Below, in pieces: positions 24,590 to 32,487 of a stretch of DNA of 35,098 nucleotides; position 1 is the first letter of the stretch; every line of letters begins with the position of its first letter. The position numbers were made by a program, and so were the translations under genes. The notes below the pieces were generated by a model that was not told the origin of the DNA, searched no databases, and was given only the letters and a program-made list of their open reading frames with translations. The DNA comes from an uncultured Oscillospiraceae bacterium (lineage in GTDB: Bacteria; Bacillota; Clostridia; Oscillospirales; Acutalibacteraceae), in the NCBI GenBank assembly GCA_949283785.1, contig CASDTR010000032.1, positions 1 to 35,098 on the forward strand, in the 5' to 3' direction.

Positions 24590-25460
24590 TGTATAAATCG
24601 GGAGCTGGCAAGCTGAGCCCGGCAGCGTGACGCTGCACCCATTCCGCGCACTGAGTTACGGCGGACAATAAATATACCTGCCCGCGGCGGACACGTCCGC
24701 TCCCAATTCGCGGCAAGCTGAGCTTGCATCCATGTCGCGCACTGAATGACAGCGGACAATAAATATAAGTGCCCGCGAAAAGGCTTCATTATTACTAACG
24801 AATTCTTCTTTCTGGCCGTCGGGTGATGTTGGTTGTAATAATTGAGTTTTATTTTGCACTCTGGTTTTCTAAGAAATAGCTGCAAACAGAAAGCAAAACC
24901 TTCTGTTTAAAAGCGAAAAACTTACTCCTTGCTCACCCGCCACAAATGAGAGGATGCAGTCGGGCACCTTACGGCTTTTCGCGTTACGCCTACCATGTCG
25001 GAGAGCGAGGCGGACAAGTCCGCTTGCATTTCGCACATTTAATTATGTGCTGAAAATAAGAAAAATGCCTGCGGTTTAATCAGAGTAAATTTGCGGGCAT
25101 TTACAGCTGTTTTTACCGTAATTCGGTGCGCAACATGCGTGCAGGCTCAGCCTGCCGACGATTTACCGAGACACTTTCTAAAGGCATATAAACTCAGAGC
25201 GAAAACCCTCAAGGCGCGTTCAAATGCATTTTTTGTGCTTTTGCCTCCATGGACAAAAGTACAAATAAACACGCGATAACTTTTTGTTTTCTCGGTTTTT
25301 TATAGAAGTATTACTTTAAAGTCTGTGCTCCTTACCCGCACATAGCCAAAGGAGCAGCTTTGTCGTCTGTGCCGTTGTTTGATGTAATCTTAACCGCAGG
25401 CGCTTATACTTTCGTGCGCTGTATCTGAGCGTGCGGATTATTTGCAGGTTTAACCTGCCC
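24590..25460 (-). repeat. Repeat island B: fragments of the same repeat family, partly inverted
   Basis: This is a gene-free stretch between the radical SAM promoter and the GH5 gene. 24790-24890 is an inverted, shortened copy of the element at 28283-28400 (GCCGTCGG at 24815-24822, then a GTTTTATTTTGC string). 25373-25460 is an inverted copy of the 96-bp unit tandem at 28541. Palindromes are GCAGCGTGACGCTGC (24622-24636), GCGGACACGTCCGC (24687-24700), GCAAGCTGAGCTTGC (24713-24727), GCGGACAAGTCCGC (25010-25023), GCAGGCTCAGCCTGC (25141-25155) and GCAGGTTTAACCTGC (25444-25458). Short open frames here are products of the repeats and are not called. Confidence 0.8.
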
Positions 25461-25514
25461 GTCGCGGGCACTTATAATCGTTTTTACTATAATTCGTATA
25501 ATTCGGTGCGCTGC

Positions 25515-27059
25515 TTAAAAGCGTATCTTCACTTTATGTCTGCCCTTTTTTCCGTAAAGGCGCACAATCCCCGTTTTTGCAAAGGGATAACTCTCTATCT
25601 CTCGGCGGCAGTCGGTTTCGATATCCTTCGGCCTGCCGTGAAGGAAGATCACAGTGGCCTCGTCGTTATCCTCGTTCTGGACGAACTCCATGACAAAGAG
25701 CTTGTCGTCCCTGCTGTAGGCAAAAGAGATAAGATCGCCGTTGGTCCGCTGAGGATAGGGCCTCGAAAGTGATTCTATGACGGGGGATTTCAAAATCTTT
25801 TTGTCGTAGGCCCAGTAGACGCTGCTCCAGTTGTTGCGGTTGAAAAACTCAATAAGGTGGTCTATGTGGCCTATCCACTCGGTTCCGCCCGTAAAGCCGC
25901 CCCATTCGCCCACCACAACGGGCACCTGAAGGCGCTGCTGGCTTCTCATGTGCTCCTCAAAAATCGAATCCGCCCTTTCGTTGCTGGCGTATTTGTAGAG
26001 GGGGGAGTCAACCAGCAGGTCGTAGCCGTGAGGGGCGAAGGCAAGCTGAGCTTCCCTTTTGCCGTTCACCTCAACGGGCGGAGCGCTGTAGGGTATGCCG
26101 AGATTTGAATAATAGGAGTTTTCCATAAGGATTATTCCCTTATCCGTCACCTCTCTGATTGCCGCCGCCCCTTTATTGATAAAGGGAGAATAGTAATTTA
26201 CGTCGAAATCCCTGATAATGTCCTCGCAGGAGAGCACCGCCTCGTGGAAAAGCTCCTTTCGGGACAGTATCTCCCTGAGCGCCGCAAGCTTCGCGGGACT
26301 CGCAACCCGCGCGGCGGTTTTTCCTATGAGCCTGAAAAAGCCCGATTTCTCCCTGCCCTTATCGAAGCAGGAGGAGAGCTCAAATTTTCTCGAAGCTCTG
26401 CCCGCCCTTTGCTCCGCCATTTTCACCGCCGTCTCTATAAGAGTTGTGAATACCTTGCCTCCCGAGGTTCCGGGATATGGCTCGTTCATAAGGTCAAAGC
26501 CGAAATAGGCAGGGCTCTTTGAAAATCTTTCGGCCACATGCCTGAGCATATCGCAGTAGTAGTCCTGAAGGCCCTTGCCGTTTACCTTTTCGTTTCTCCA
26601 GAAGGCGTCAAAGGATTTCTGCACCGCCCTGCCGTAGAAATATCCCTCGGCCCAGATAAAGGCCGCCTTTTTGAACTGCTCGTCACCCGTAAGGCACGCC
26701 CAGTACGGAGCGCCGTCCCCGAGGCCGCTCTTGGGACCGTAAAGATCCTGATGTATGTCTATGAAAAAGTAAATCCCGTACTTTTCGCAGTATTTTACTA
26801 TTTTTTCTATCTCGCCGAGATACTCCTCGTCGTAGACTCCCGGCTCAGGCTCAACCGCGTCCCAGATGACGCCCAGCCTTATGAGGTTAAAGCCCAGCTC
26901 CTTTATCTCACGCAGGGTGTCCTCATCCCATTTGAATTTGTATTTCCTGTCACCGGATAATGTCGGCTTTCCCTTATTCACAAGATTTATGCCGTTGAAT
27001 ATGCACTCTCTGCCCTTCTCATCCCTGAATTTCAGCCCCTCGGTATAAATCCTCTCCAT
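25515..27059 (-). CDS. Cytosolic GH5 glycosidase, endoglycoceramidase-like
   Basis: The 514-aa protein (ATG at 27059 with AAAGGAG 9 nt upstream; the ATG at 27068 abuts that site) has a (beta/alpha)8 GH5 core. The acid/base Glu193 is in FDLMNEPYPG and the nucleophile Glu385 in VVVGEWGGF. Other strings (GFNLIRLGVIWDAVEPEPG, FIDIHQDLYG, GAPYWACL) recall the endoglycoceramidase branch, which releases glycans or sugars from glycolipids; a cellulase-type activity is less likely. There is no signal peptide, so the substrate would be an imported glycolipid or steryl glycoside. It is divergent from the AraC regulator at 27209, its probable controller. A beta-sandwich domain lies at about 430-514. Confidence 0.82.
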   Translation of the reverse strand: MERIYTEGLKFRDEKGRECIFNGINLVNKGKPTLSGDRKYKFKWDEDTLREIKELGFNLIRLGVIWDAVEPEPGVYDEEYLGEIEKIVKYCEKYGIYFFIDIHQDLYGPKSGLGDGAPYWACLTGDEQFKKAAFIWAEGYFYGRAVQKSFDAFWRNEKVNGKGLQDYYCDMLRHVAERFSKSPAYFGFDLMNEPYPGTSGGKVFTTLIETAVKMAEQRAGRASRKFELSSCFDKGREKSGFFRLIGKTAARVASPAKLAALREILSRKELFHEAVLSCEDIIRDFDVNYYSPFINKGAAAIREVTDKGIILMENSYYSNLGIPYSAPPVEVNGKREAQLAFAPHGYDLLVDSPLYKYASNERADSIFEEHMRSQQRLQVPVVVGEWGGFTGGTEWIGHIDHLIEFFNRNNWSSVYWAYDKKILKSPVIESLSRPYPQRTNGDLISFAYSRDDKLFVMEFVQNEDNDEATVIFLHGRPKDIETDCRREIESYPFAKTGIVRLYGKKGRHKVKIRF

Positions 27060-27208
27060 AAACCGCATCTCCTTTCCGTTATATTTTTATTATACAGAAA
27101 CGGGAAAAAAGAAACATATCTTTTTCGGCATGATTTATATACATTACGGACCGATTTGTTTGATTTTTTTTTACGGTGTGATATAATTTTATGTGTGAGG
27201 TGGATAAT
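27060..27208. promoter_or_regulatory. Divergent promoter region GH5 / araC-type gene
   Basis: For the plus strand, TATAAT (27182-27187) with TTGATT (27160-27165) at 16 nt drives the AraC gene. For the minus strand, TATAAT (27094-27089) lies about 30 nt before the GH5 start with no clear -35. About 65 nt between the two promoters are free for regulator binding. The plus-strand start near 27194 rules out an ATG at 27191 as the AraC start. Confidence 0.6.
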
Positions 27209-28015
27209 TTGAAAAAATACCTGAATCCCCCCGACGGCGGAACTGAGTTTTCCCCGCGGCTTGCTGAAATATTCAACGGCGACACATATCAGGCCGCCAA
27301 AACGAACAGCGCGGCTCAGCCTGTGAAAGCCGATTACATACTTATAAGAATAATCGAAGGCAGCATTGTTATAATTCTTAAATCCGCCGAATTTTCCGCA
27401 CAGGCGGGGAGCCTGCTTCTGGCGGACAGCAAGGATTTCGTCGATATTTCGTCACCGTGCGCCTGCTGGATTATGCGCTTCAACTCTTCCTCGGCGCCTC
27501 CCGTCTTTGAAAAAAAGACCCTCTACACGGTGCCATTCGCTCCCGAGGAAACGGAGCTGCTCTCAAAGCTCTTCGATGAAAGGGAGTGGGACGAAAGGCT
27601 TTTTTCCTCTTTTTGCAGCGGCGTTTTCGCCCTGTATTACCTCGAAACGGCGGACAGATATTTAAAGAACAAAAACCCCGTAACGCCCTACCACGCCGAG
27701 ATTTGCGAGACAATTGAATACATAAAGGGGCACTCGGACAGCGTTGGCGTTGCAGAGCTTGCGGAAAAACTCCACCTTTCAGAGAGAATGTTCAGGAAAA
27801 TATTTTCGCAGGAAACGGGCTCCTCCCCCAACGCCTACATACAGAAGGTGCGTCTCGGGAAAGCCAGAGAGCTCTTAAAGGACCCGACTCTTTCGGTGGG
27901 TGAAATCTCCGACATGCTGGGATATTCCAGCCAGTTCCACTTCTGCATTGCCTTCAAGAAGGCCTACGGACTCTCCCCTTCGGCGTACAGGAAAACCCCG
28001 TCGGTGATTTTGTGA
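27209..28015 (+). CDS. AraC-family transcriptional regulator
   Basis: The 268-aa protein begins at a TTG (27209) preceded by GAGGTGG at a good distance. The N-terminal half (about 15-130) resembles a cupin-type sensor (YILIRIIEGSIVIILKSAEF). The C-terminal 100 residues carry both AraC helix-turn-helix motifs: VGVAELAEKLHLSERMFRKIF, then LSVGEISDMLGYSSQFHFCIAFKKAYGLSP. It is divergent from the GH5 glycosidase and most likely activates it in response to a sugar or glycolipid cue. The next 1 kb downstream is non-coding repeat island C. Confidence 0.9.
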   Translation: MKKYLNPPDGGTEFSPRLAEIFNGDTYQAAKTNSAAQPVKADYILIRIIEGSIVIILKSAEFSAQAGSLLLADSKDFVDISSPCACWIMRFNSSSAPPVFEKKTLYTVPFAPEETELLSKLFDEREWDERLFSSFCSGVFALYYLETADRYLKNKNPVTPYHAEICETIEYIKGHSDSVGVAELAEKLHLSERMFRKIFSQETGSSPNAYIQKVRLGKARELLKDPTLSVGEISDMLGYSSQFHFCIAFKKAYGLSPSAYRKTPSVIL

Positions 28016-28139
28016 GGCAGGGTTTTGAAAAAATAAAAATAAAAGTGAAGTCAAAAATCCCGCGAGCTGAGATTCGGCGCCCATATTTCCCTTATATAGA
28101 GGGAGACAGTGGTGAGCGCTGAATTTTAACTTGCGGACA

Positions 28140-28930
28140 TTTTTTGCCTGATGCGACTTGCCGCGCGGACTGAATGAGGATATGTCCGCCGCGGGCAGGC
28201 TGAGCCTGGCAGCGTGACGCGCAGCAAGCTGAGCTTGCAGGCAAACCGCGCACTGAATTACGGCGGACAATAAATATAGATTCCCGCGATTAAATAAACA
28301 AACCAAAGAGCAAAATAAAACTTTTTTATTATATCAAACATCACCCGACGGCAAGAAAAAAGAATTCGTTGGTAATAAAGCGTTTACGCTTTGAAGGTGA
28401 TATGTAAGCCTTTCAGACTGCCGTCGGAGGGCGTTCAGCAGAAAGTAAACTTTGCGCTGATAACGGGACGGTGGTTTGACAAGAAAAAAGCGTTTTTGCT
28501 TACTTTTGTCGCTTCGGACAAAAGTAAGTGCGGTGCCGCGGCATAGGCGGCGCAGGTTAAACCTGCAAATAATCCGCACGTTCAGATACAGCGCACAAAA
28601 GTACAATTGCCTGCGGTTAAGATTACACTAAACAACAGCATAGGCGGCAGGTTAAACCTGCAAATAATTCGCACGTTCAGATACAGCGCACAAAAGTACA
28701 ATTGCCTGCGGTTAAGATTACACAAAACAACAGCATAGGCGGCAGGTTAAACCTGCACCCAAGTCGCAGCAGGCTGAGCCTGGCAGCGTGACGCTGCACC
28801 CAAGTCGCACACGAACTGACGGCGAAAAGCAACTATAACTGTCTGCGTATTTACTCCGATTAAAGCGCAGGCAGTTTTCTCATTTGCAGCACATGGTGAG
28901 TGTGCGGCTCAAAAGCGGACTTGTCCGCCG
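28140..28930 (+). repeat. Repeat island C: the most complete copy of the dispersed repeat family
   Basis: This gene-free stretch between the convergent AraC and TetR genes is homologous to island A. From 28283 it follows 10516 onward: CCGACGGC (28345-28352) pairs with GCCGTCGG (28420-28427), the inner AAAGCGTTTACGCTTT is a perfect palindrome here, and the 12-bp hairpin reads CTTACTTTTGTC/GACAAAAGTAAG, a compensated C-G to T-A change against island A. Palindromes: GCAAGCTGAGCTTGC (28224-28238), GCAGGTTAAACCTGC (28552-28566, 28647-28661, 28742-28756), GCAGGCTGAGCCTGG (28195-28209 and 28769-28783), GCAGCGTGACGCTGC (28783-28797) and GCGGACTTGTCCGC (28915-28928). Confidence 0.85.
28541..28757 (+). 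repeat. Tandem repeat of a ~96-bp unit
   Basis: The unit starting GCATAGGCGGC and holding GCAGGTTAAACCTGC recurs at 28541 (97 bp), 28638 (95 bp) and 28733 (partial). Copies are nearly identical apart from a 2-nt indel (CGGCGCAGG versus CGGCAGG) and single substitutions. A fourth, inverted copy lies at 25373-25460, and a partial one starts at 10794. Confidence 0.9.
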
Positions 28931-28953
28931 ATTCGATGCCCTGCAAAAACTTC

Positions 28954-28983
28954 ACGCCCCCGTGAGTCTCCTCACGGGGGCGT
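28954..28983 (-). terminator. Terminator of the SCP2/transketolase/tetR operon
   Basis: A perfect 13-bp, GC-rich stem (28954-28966 with 28971-28983) with a TCTC loop is followed on the minus strand by GAAGTTTTTGC. It lies 21 nt beyond the tetR stop codon. Confidence 0.88.
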
Positions 28984-29004
28984 ACTGATCTTATTTGTTT
29001 GGTT

Positions 29005-29673
29005 TTATGTCTGCGGCTGCGACGGTTCCACGGCTCTGCGCACGAAATCGGTCATTGACTCTATAAGCTCATCGCTGTTGCCCAGTTCCCTGCTGCCGAT
29101 AAACAGCTTTTTACGCTCCGCATAGTATCCCGAAGCAAAAGAAAACTGATACATCATCACAAGATTGTCGAGCATGAAAGCCGTCGCGTTGACATCAAGG
29201 TCCTTGCGCACTCTGCCGATGGCCTTGTCGTAACCGAGAATTTCACGGTAAAGCCGTACAGTCACCGCCTCAGCATTATCCGATATCCTTTCGGAAAGGC
29301 TGCGCAGGCTCTGGGACGAACAGTCAAGATATATCTGATGCATCTGCGGATACTCCAAGGCGGAATCCCTTGCAAGGCGAAGCATTTCCTCAAAGGCGCT
29401 GACTACGCCCTTAGTGGTATCCACCCCCGAAAGCAGCTTATACATCATCTCGAGACAGTGATCCATAACCGCCAGGAACAGGTCTTCCTTCGACTCAAAA
29501 TAGCTGTACATTGAGCCTATGCTGATACCCGCCGCTTTGGCTATGGTGTTTATGTTCGCCGCGTTGAAGCCCTTGGAGGCAAATTCGTTTATTGCCGCAT
29601 CAAATACCCGGCGCCTTCTTTCCGCCGTAGTGGATTTAAACGGGGAAGTTGCCGTATTCTTTGAATTACTCAT
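29005..29673 (-). CDS. TetR/AcrR-family transcriptional regulator
   Basis: The 222-aa protein has an N-terminal TetR DNA-binding domain (about 18-65): RRRRVFDAAINEFASKGF, then INTIAKAAGISIGSMYSYFESKEDLF. The C-terminal alpha-helical ligand domain is unlike any I can name; it resembles the large fatty-acid/drug-responsive groups. It is the last gene of the SCP2 / aminotransferase / transketolase operon, so it probably represses its own operon. The palindrome at 34549-34564, between the promoter and the first gene, is the obvious candidate site. The ligand is presumably the hydrophobic substrate or product of the pathway (inference). Confidence 0.9.
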   Translation of the reverse strand: MSNSKNTATSPFKSTTAERRRRVFDAAINEFASKGFNAANINTIAKAAGISIGSMYSYFESKEDLFLAVMDHCLEMMYKLLSGVDTTKGVVSAFEEMLRLARDSALEYPQMHQIYLDCSSQSLRSLSERISDNAEAVTVRLYREILGYDKAIGRVRKDLDVNATAFMLDNLVMMYQFSFASGYYAERKKLFIGSRELGNSDELIESMTDFVRRAVEPSQPQT

Positions 29674-29699
29674 GCAATGTCTCCGTTTTAAGAATTATC

Positions 29700-30518
29700 T
29701 CAGCCCTTAGCGAGAGCCGCTACCTCAAGCATGAAGTTGCCTATCTGACCGGCAAACTCGGGAGCACCGTCAAGAATGAGCTTGCCCTCCTTGAGGGAGT
29801 CGAGCATGTCGGCGGTTCCGAAAAGGATGCCCATGGCGTCGTCATAGTTGGGGAAGCGCATAAGGAAGAAGGGCAGCGAACGCTTGTAGGCGCCTCTTCC
29901 CGCCTTGGATTTGCCCGCCTTGATGCGGATATAAGCGGAGCAGTCGGGATCGCAGTCGATAGCCATGGCGTAAACGCGGTCGGGGCTGGGAGTGGTCCAG
30001 TTCTTTATCTCCTCGTGGCCCGCCTTGTTGAGCTGGCTGATACCGCTGGTTATAAGATAGAAGTAGCACTTGCATGTGAGCTTTTTCATATCGGGGTCCG
30101 TGGGGGGCTCTTTGGCTCCCAGAACCGCCGACATCTTGAGAAGCACCTGCACTATCGAAACAAGGGTGGACACATATTTTGCCTTCTTGACCTTGATTTT
30201 CGGAATACAGTCGGGTCCCATCTTGCCCTTAAAGAATTTATTAAGGGCGGGGATGTTCTTAAACTGAAGCTCCACATGAGGGTCACGGTCAACGCGGCCG
30301 GCGTGTACCTGCCAGTCGTCAAGGCCGTTGATGACAAAATGAGTTGCAACCTTTCCCTCGGGCGCGTCGGGGTCAAGAGCGCTGACCTGGACTACCGCAT
30401 GGGTGTTTTTGAACTTTGCCCCAAGGGACGGTATATCCGTAGCGATTACCTTGGCCAGAGGGAGGGCGCAGTTGAGAAATATTTTACTCGAATAAATATC
30501 TTCTTTTGTAACTGCCAT
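29700..30518 (-). CDS. SCP2-like (sterol carrier protein 2 fold) protein, two-repeat
   Basis: The 272-aa soluble protein looks like two SCP2-type halves. The first (about 45-110) includes DPHVELQFKNIPALNKFFKGK and the second (about 215-265) includes RFPNYDDAMGILFGTADML, KEGKLILDGAPE. Both resemble the 'strand, x-F-x-x-x-x-x-L-L-x-G-K, strand, G' pattern of SCP2 domains, which hold lipids, sterols or fatty acyl chains in a hydrophobic tunnel. It is a diverged paralogue of the protein at 33757-34527. There is no signal peptide. It starts 3 nt after the transketolase C-half and precedes tetR, inside the six-gene operon. The family call is from pattern only; a profile search would settle it. Confidence 0.65.
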   Translation of the reverse strand: MAVTKEDIYSSKIFLNCALPLAKVIATDIPSLGAKFKNTHAVVQVSALDPDAPEGKVATHFVINGLDDWQVHAGRVDRDPHVELQFKNIPALNKFFKGKMGPDCIPKIKVKKAKYVSTLVSIVQVLLKMSAVLGAKEPPTDPDMKKLTCKCYFYLITSGISQLNKAGHEEIKNWTTPSPDRVYAMAIDCDPDCSAYIRIKAGKSKAGRGAYKRSLPFFLMRFPNYDDAMGILFGTADMLDSLKEGKLILDGAPEFAGQIGNFMLEVAALAKG

Positions 30519-30521
30519 ATA

Positions 30522-31532
30522 TTACACCTCGTCATCCCATGAATCGTCCTCTTCAAAGTCCTTATGCATAACCTCACGGACAGCGTCGATGATGCCGTTG
30601 GCGTCGATGCCGACCATGGACATAATATCCTCGTGAAGACCGATAGGTGCAAATTTATCGGGATGTCCGAGCTTCTTGAAGGCACAGCCCTTACCGTACT
30701 GGGCGATAACGTCCGCAACGGCTGTTCCGAGACCGTTGATTACGTTGTGGTCCTCGGCGGTGATGATGCGGCGTGTATCGACGATAGCCTTCTGAACAGC
30801 TTCCACATCGAGAGGCTTGAGGGTATGCATGTTGAGAACTCTGACTTTAAGTCCGTCTGTTGCCTCAAGTGATTTTGCCGCCTGAAGAGCCTGATATACG
30901 CAGGAGCCGCAGGCGATAACGGTGATATCCGTACCCTCGTGAACCGTATGGGCCTTTCCCAGCCGGAAGCCGTACTCGGTATCGGTGTAGAGGATGCGGT
31001 CAAATCCGCGGTTGATGCGGATGTAGACGGGGCCGGGGGTCTCATAGGCGGCGCGAACCGCGTTGACCGTCTCCATGCCGTCTGCGGGGCAGATGTACGT
31101 CATGTTGGGGAATGTGAGAAGGCATCCCATATCAACAATGGCGTGGTGGGTGGAGCCCGCCTGGCCGAAGGATGTGCCCGCGTGGCTGCCGATGATTTTA
31201 ACGTTGATGTTCTGATAGCAGATATCGGCGTGGATCTGATCCGCAACGCGCATTGTGGCGAAAGCCGACATTGTGGATACGAAGGGCACAAGACCTGCCT
31301 TAGCCATACCTGCCGCGATACCGAACATATTCTGCTCGGCGATACCTACGTCGAAGAAGCGCTCGGGGAATTCCTTTCCGAAAACGCCTATTTTAGTTGA
31401 ACCGGCAAGGTCGGCTGTAAGCGCGACAACCTCGGGATGTTCTCTTCCCAGTTCGCACATCGCTTTTCCGTAATACTCCGCAGTGGCCATTGCCTCTGAA
31501 CCTACCGCTGTGTAAACAAGTCCTCCTGCCAT
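30522..31532 (-). CDS. Transketolase C-terminal half (split TPP enzyme)
   Basis: The 336-aa protein matches the pyrimidine-binding plus C-terminal domains of split transketolases. Its features are LTADLAGSTKIGVFGKEFPERFFDVGIAEQNMFGIAAGMA with the catalytic Glu66 that activates thiamine diphosphate, SHAGTSFGQAGSTHHAIVD, and the C-domain strings VIACGSCVYQALQAA and RRIITAEDHNVINGLGTAVADVI. The final 14 residues are an acidic tail, which I do not recall from housekeeping transketolases. It follows the N-half with a 2-nt gap, so the two assemble as one enzyme. Housekeeping pentose transfer is possible, but the SCP2/aminotransferase context suggests a specialised ketol substrate. Confidence 0.9.
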   Translation of the reverse strand: MAGGLVYTAVGSEAMATAEYYGKAMCELGREHPEVVALTADLAGSTKIGVFGKEFPERFFDVGIAEQNMFGIAAGMAKAGLVPFVSTMSAFATMRVADQIHADICYQNINVKIIGSHAGTSFGQAGSTHHAIVDMGCLLTFPNMTYICPADGMETVNAVRAAYETPGPVYIRINRGFDRILYTDTEYGFRLGKAHTVHEGTDITVIACGSCVYQALQAAKSLEATDGLKVRVLNMHTLKPLDVEAVQKAIVDTRRIITAEDHNVINGLGTAVADVIAQYGKGCAFKKLGHPDKFAPIGLHEDIMSMVGIDANGIIDAVREVMHKDFEEDDSWDDEV

Positions 31533-31534
31533 GA

Positions 31535-32404
31535 TTACTTCGCCTCCCTTTCTACGCGCTCAACACGTTTTTTATAATACTCATCAAGGTCCTTTGCCGC
31601 CTGGTCGTGAAGGTCCTGGTCGATGGCGCCGTAGTGCCACTTGTAGTTGTTTTCCATAAAGCTGATGCCCGCGCCCTTTACCGTATTGGCGATTATCATA
31701 ACGGGCTTTTCCGTTGCGGCGTAGCCCTTGTCGATAGCGTCCGCAAGCTCCTTGAAGTTGTGTCCGTCAACCTCGTAAACGTCGAAGCCGAATGCTCTCC
31801 ACTTGTCCGCGAAGGGCTCAAGCTTCATCTCGTCCTCGGTAGGGCCGTCCATCATGAGACGATTGCGGTCTACGAAGGAAATCATGTTTGTGGTCTTGAA
31901 CTGACCTGCCGACATGGCCGCCTCCCAGTTGGAGCCCTCGTCGCACTCGCCGTCGCCCAGAAGGCAGAAAGTCATATAATCCTTGCCCTGTACTCTCGCT
32001 GCAAGAGCCGTACCTACGGCAATTGAAAGGCCGTGGCCAAGGGAGCCTGTGGAAGCGTCTACGCCCTTAACCTTATTGCTGTCAAGGTGAACTCCCATCT
32101 TTGAATTTGTAAGGTTGAAGGTTTTAAGCTGAGCGGGGTCGTTCCAGCCCATATCGCAGAGAAGTCCCGCATAGCCGATACCGATATGTCCCTTACTGAG
32201 GATGAAGCGGTCGCGGTCCTCCCAGTCGGGGTCGTCCTTCTTGAGTCTCATGTACTTGTAATAGAGAATTGTAAGAATGTCCATTGAGCTGAGGCTTCCG
32301 CCGATGTGTCCGCTGCCTGCGCAGAGAGTGGTGTCAAGGCAAGTGTGGCGAAGCTGATTGGCTTTTGCTTCAAGGTCAAGCCATTCCTGCTTGGTGAGTG
32401 GCAT
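31535..32404 (-). CDS. Transketolase N-terminal half (split TPP enzyme)
   Basis: The 289-aa protein carries the diphosphate-binding half of thiamine-diphosphate enzymes. GDGECDEGSNWEAAM (150-164) and Asn181 form the Mg/TPP motif, with SGHIGGSLSSMDIL (31-44), FILSKGHIGIGYAGLL (68-82) and STGSLGHGLSIAVG (118-131). SKGHIGIGY differs from the SKGHxxPALY I expect in pentose-phosphate transketolases, near the substrate channel. AAGGAGG precedes the ATG. It is separated from the aminotransferase gene by an 83-nt spacer with a strong hairpin, and is followed within 2 nt by the C-half. DesA of the Clostridium scindens steroid desmolase is also a transketolase N-half. Confidence 0.92.
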   Translation of the reverse strand: MPLTKQEWLDLEAKANQLRHTCLDTTLCAGSGHIGGSLSSMDILTILYYKYMRLKKDDPDWEDRDRFILSKGHIGIGYAGLLCDMGWNDPAQLKTFNLTNSKMGVHLDSNKVKGVDASTGSLGHGLSIAVGTALAARVQGKDYMTFCLLGDGECDEGSNWEAAMSAGQFKTTNMISFVDRNRLMMDGPTEDEMKLEPFADKWRAFGFDVYEVDGHNFKELADAIDKGYAATEKPVMIIANTVKGAGISFMENNYKWHYGAIDQDLHDQAAKDLDEYYKKRVERVEREAK

Positions 32405-32447
32405 ATTGAATAAACCTCCTTATGATTTCAATTTTTATAATTCCAAC

Positions 32448-32472
32448 CGGAGAGAGGGGCTCCCTCTCTCCG
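32448..32472 (-). other. Intercistronic 11-bp hairpin between the aminotransferase and transketolase genes
   Basis: CGGAGAGAGGG (32448-32458) and CCCTCTCTCCG (32462-32472) pair perfectly around a 3-nt loop. On the minus strand no T-run follows directly (GTTGGAATTATAAAAATT), so it is more likely a partial attenuator or an mRNA processing/stability element than a full terminator. Confidence 0.6.
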
Positions 32473-32487
32473 TCAATGCCCGTGATT

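Noticed and set aside
24520-24885. Short minus-strand frame in island B
   Set aside because: Its translation is produced by repeat palindromes that recur in islands A and C in other frames; no conserved reading frame between copies.
27191-27208. ATG at 27191 as the AraC start
   Set aside because: It lies only a few bases after the -10 box; the TTG at 27209 has GAGGTGG at the correct distance.
28334-28606. Short minus-strand frame in island C
   Set aside because: The homologous stretch in island A does not keep the same frame, so it is repeat sequence and not a gene.
28541-28757. Possible CRISPR array
   Set aside because: The unit is about 96 bp and repeats as a whole; there are no short constant repeats separated by unique spacers, and no cas genes.
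29649-30542. Plus-strand 297-codon frame opposite the SCP2-like gene
   Set aside because: Its length reflects codon bias of the minus-strand gene; the minus strand has contiguous operon spacing and ribosome sites.
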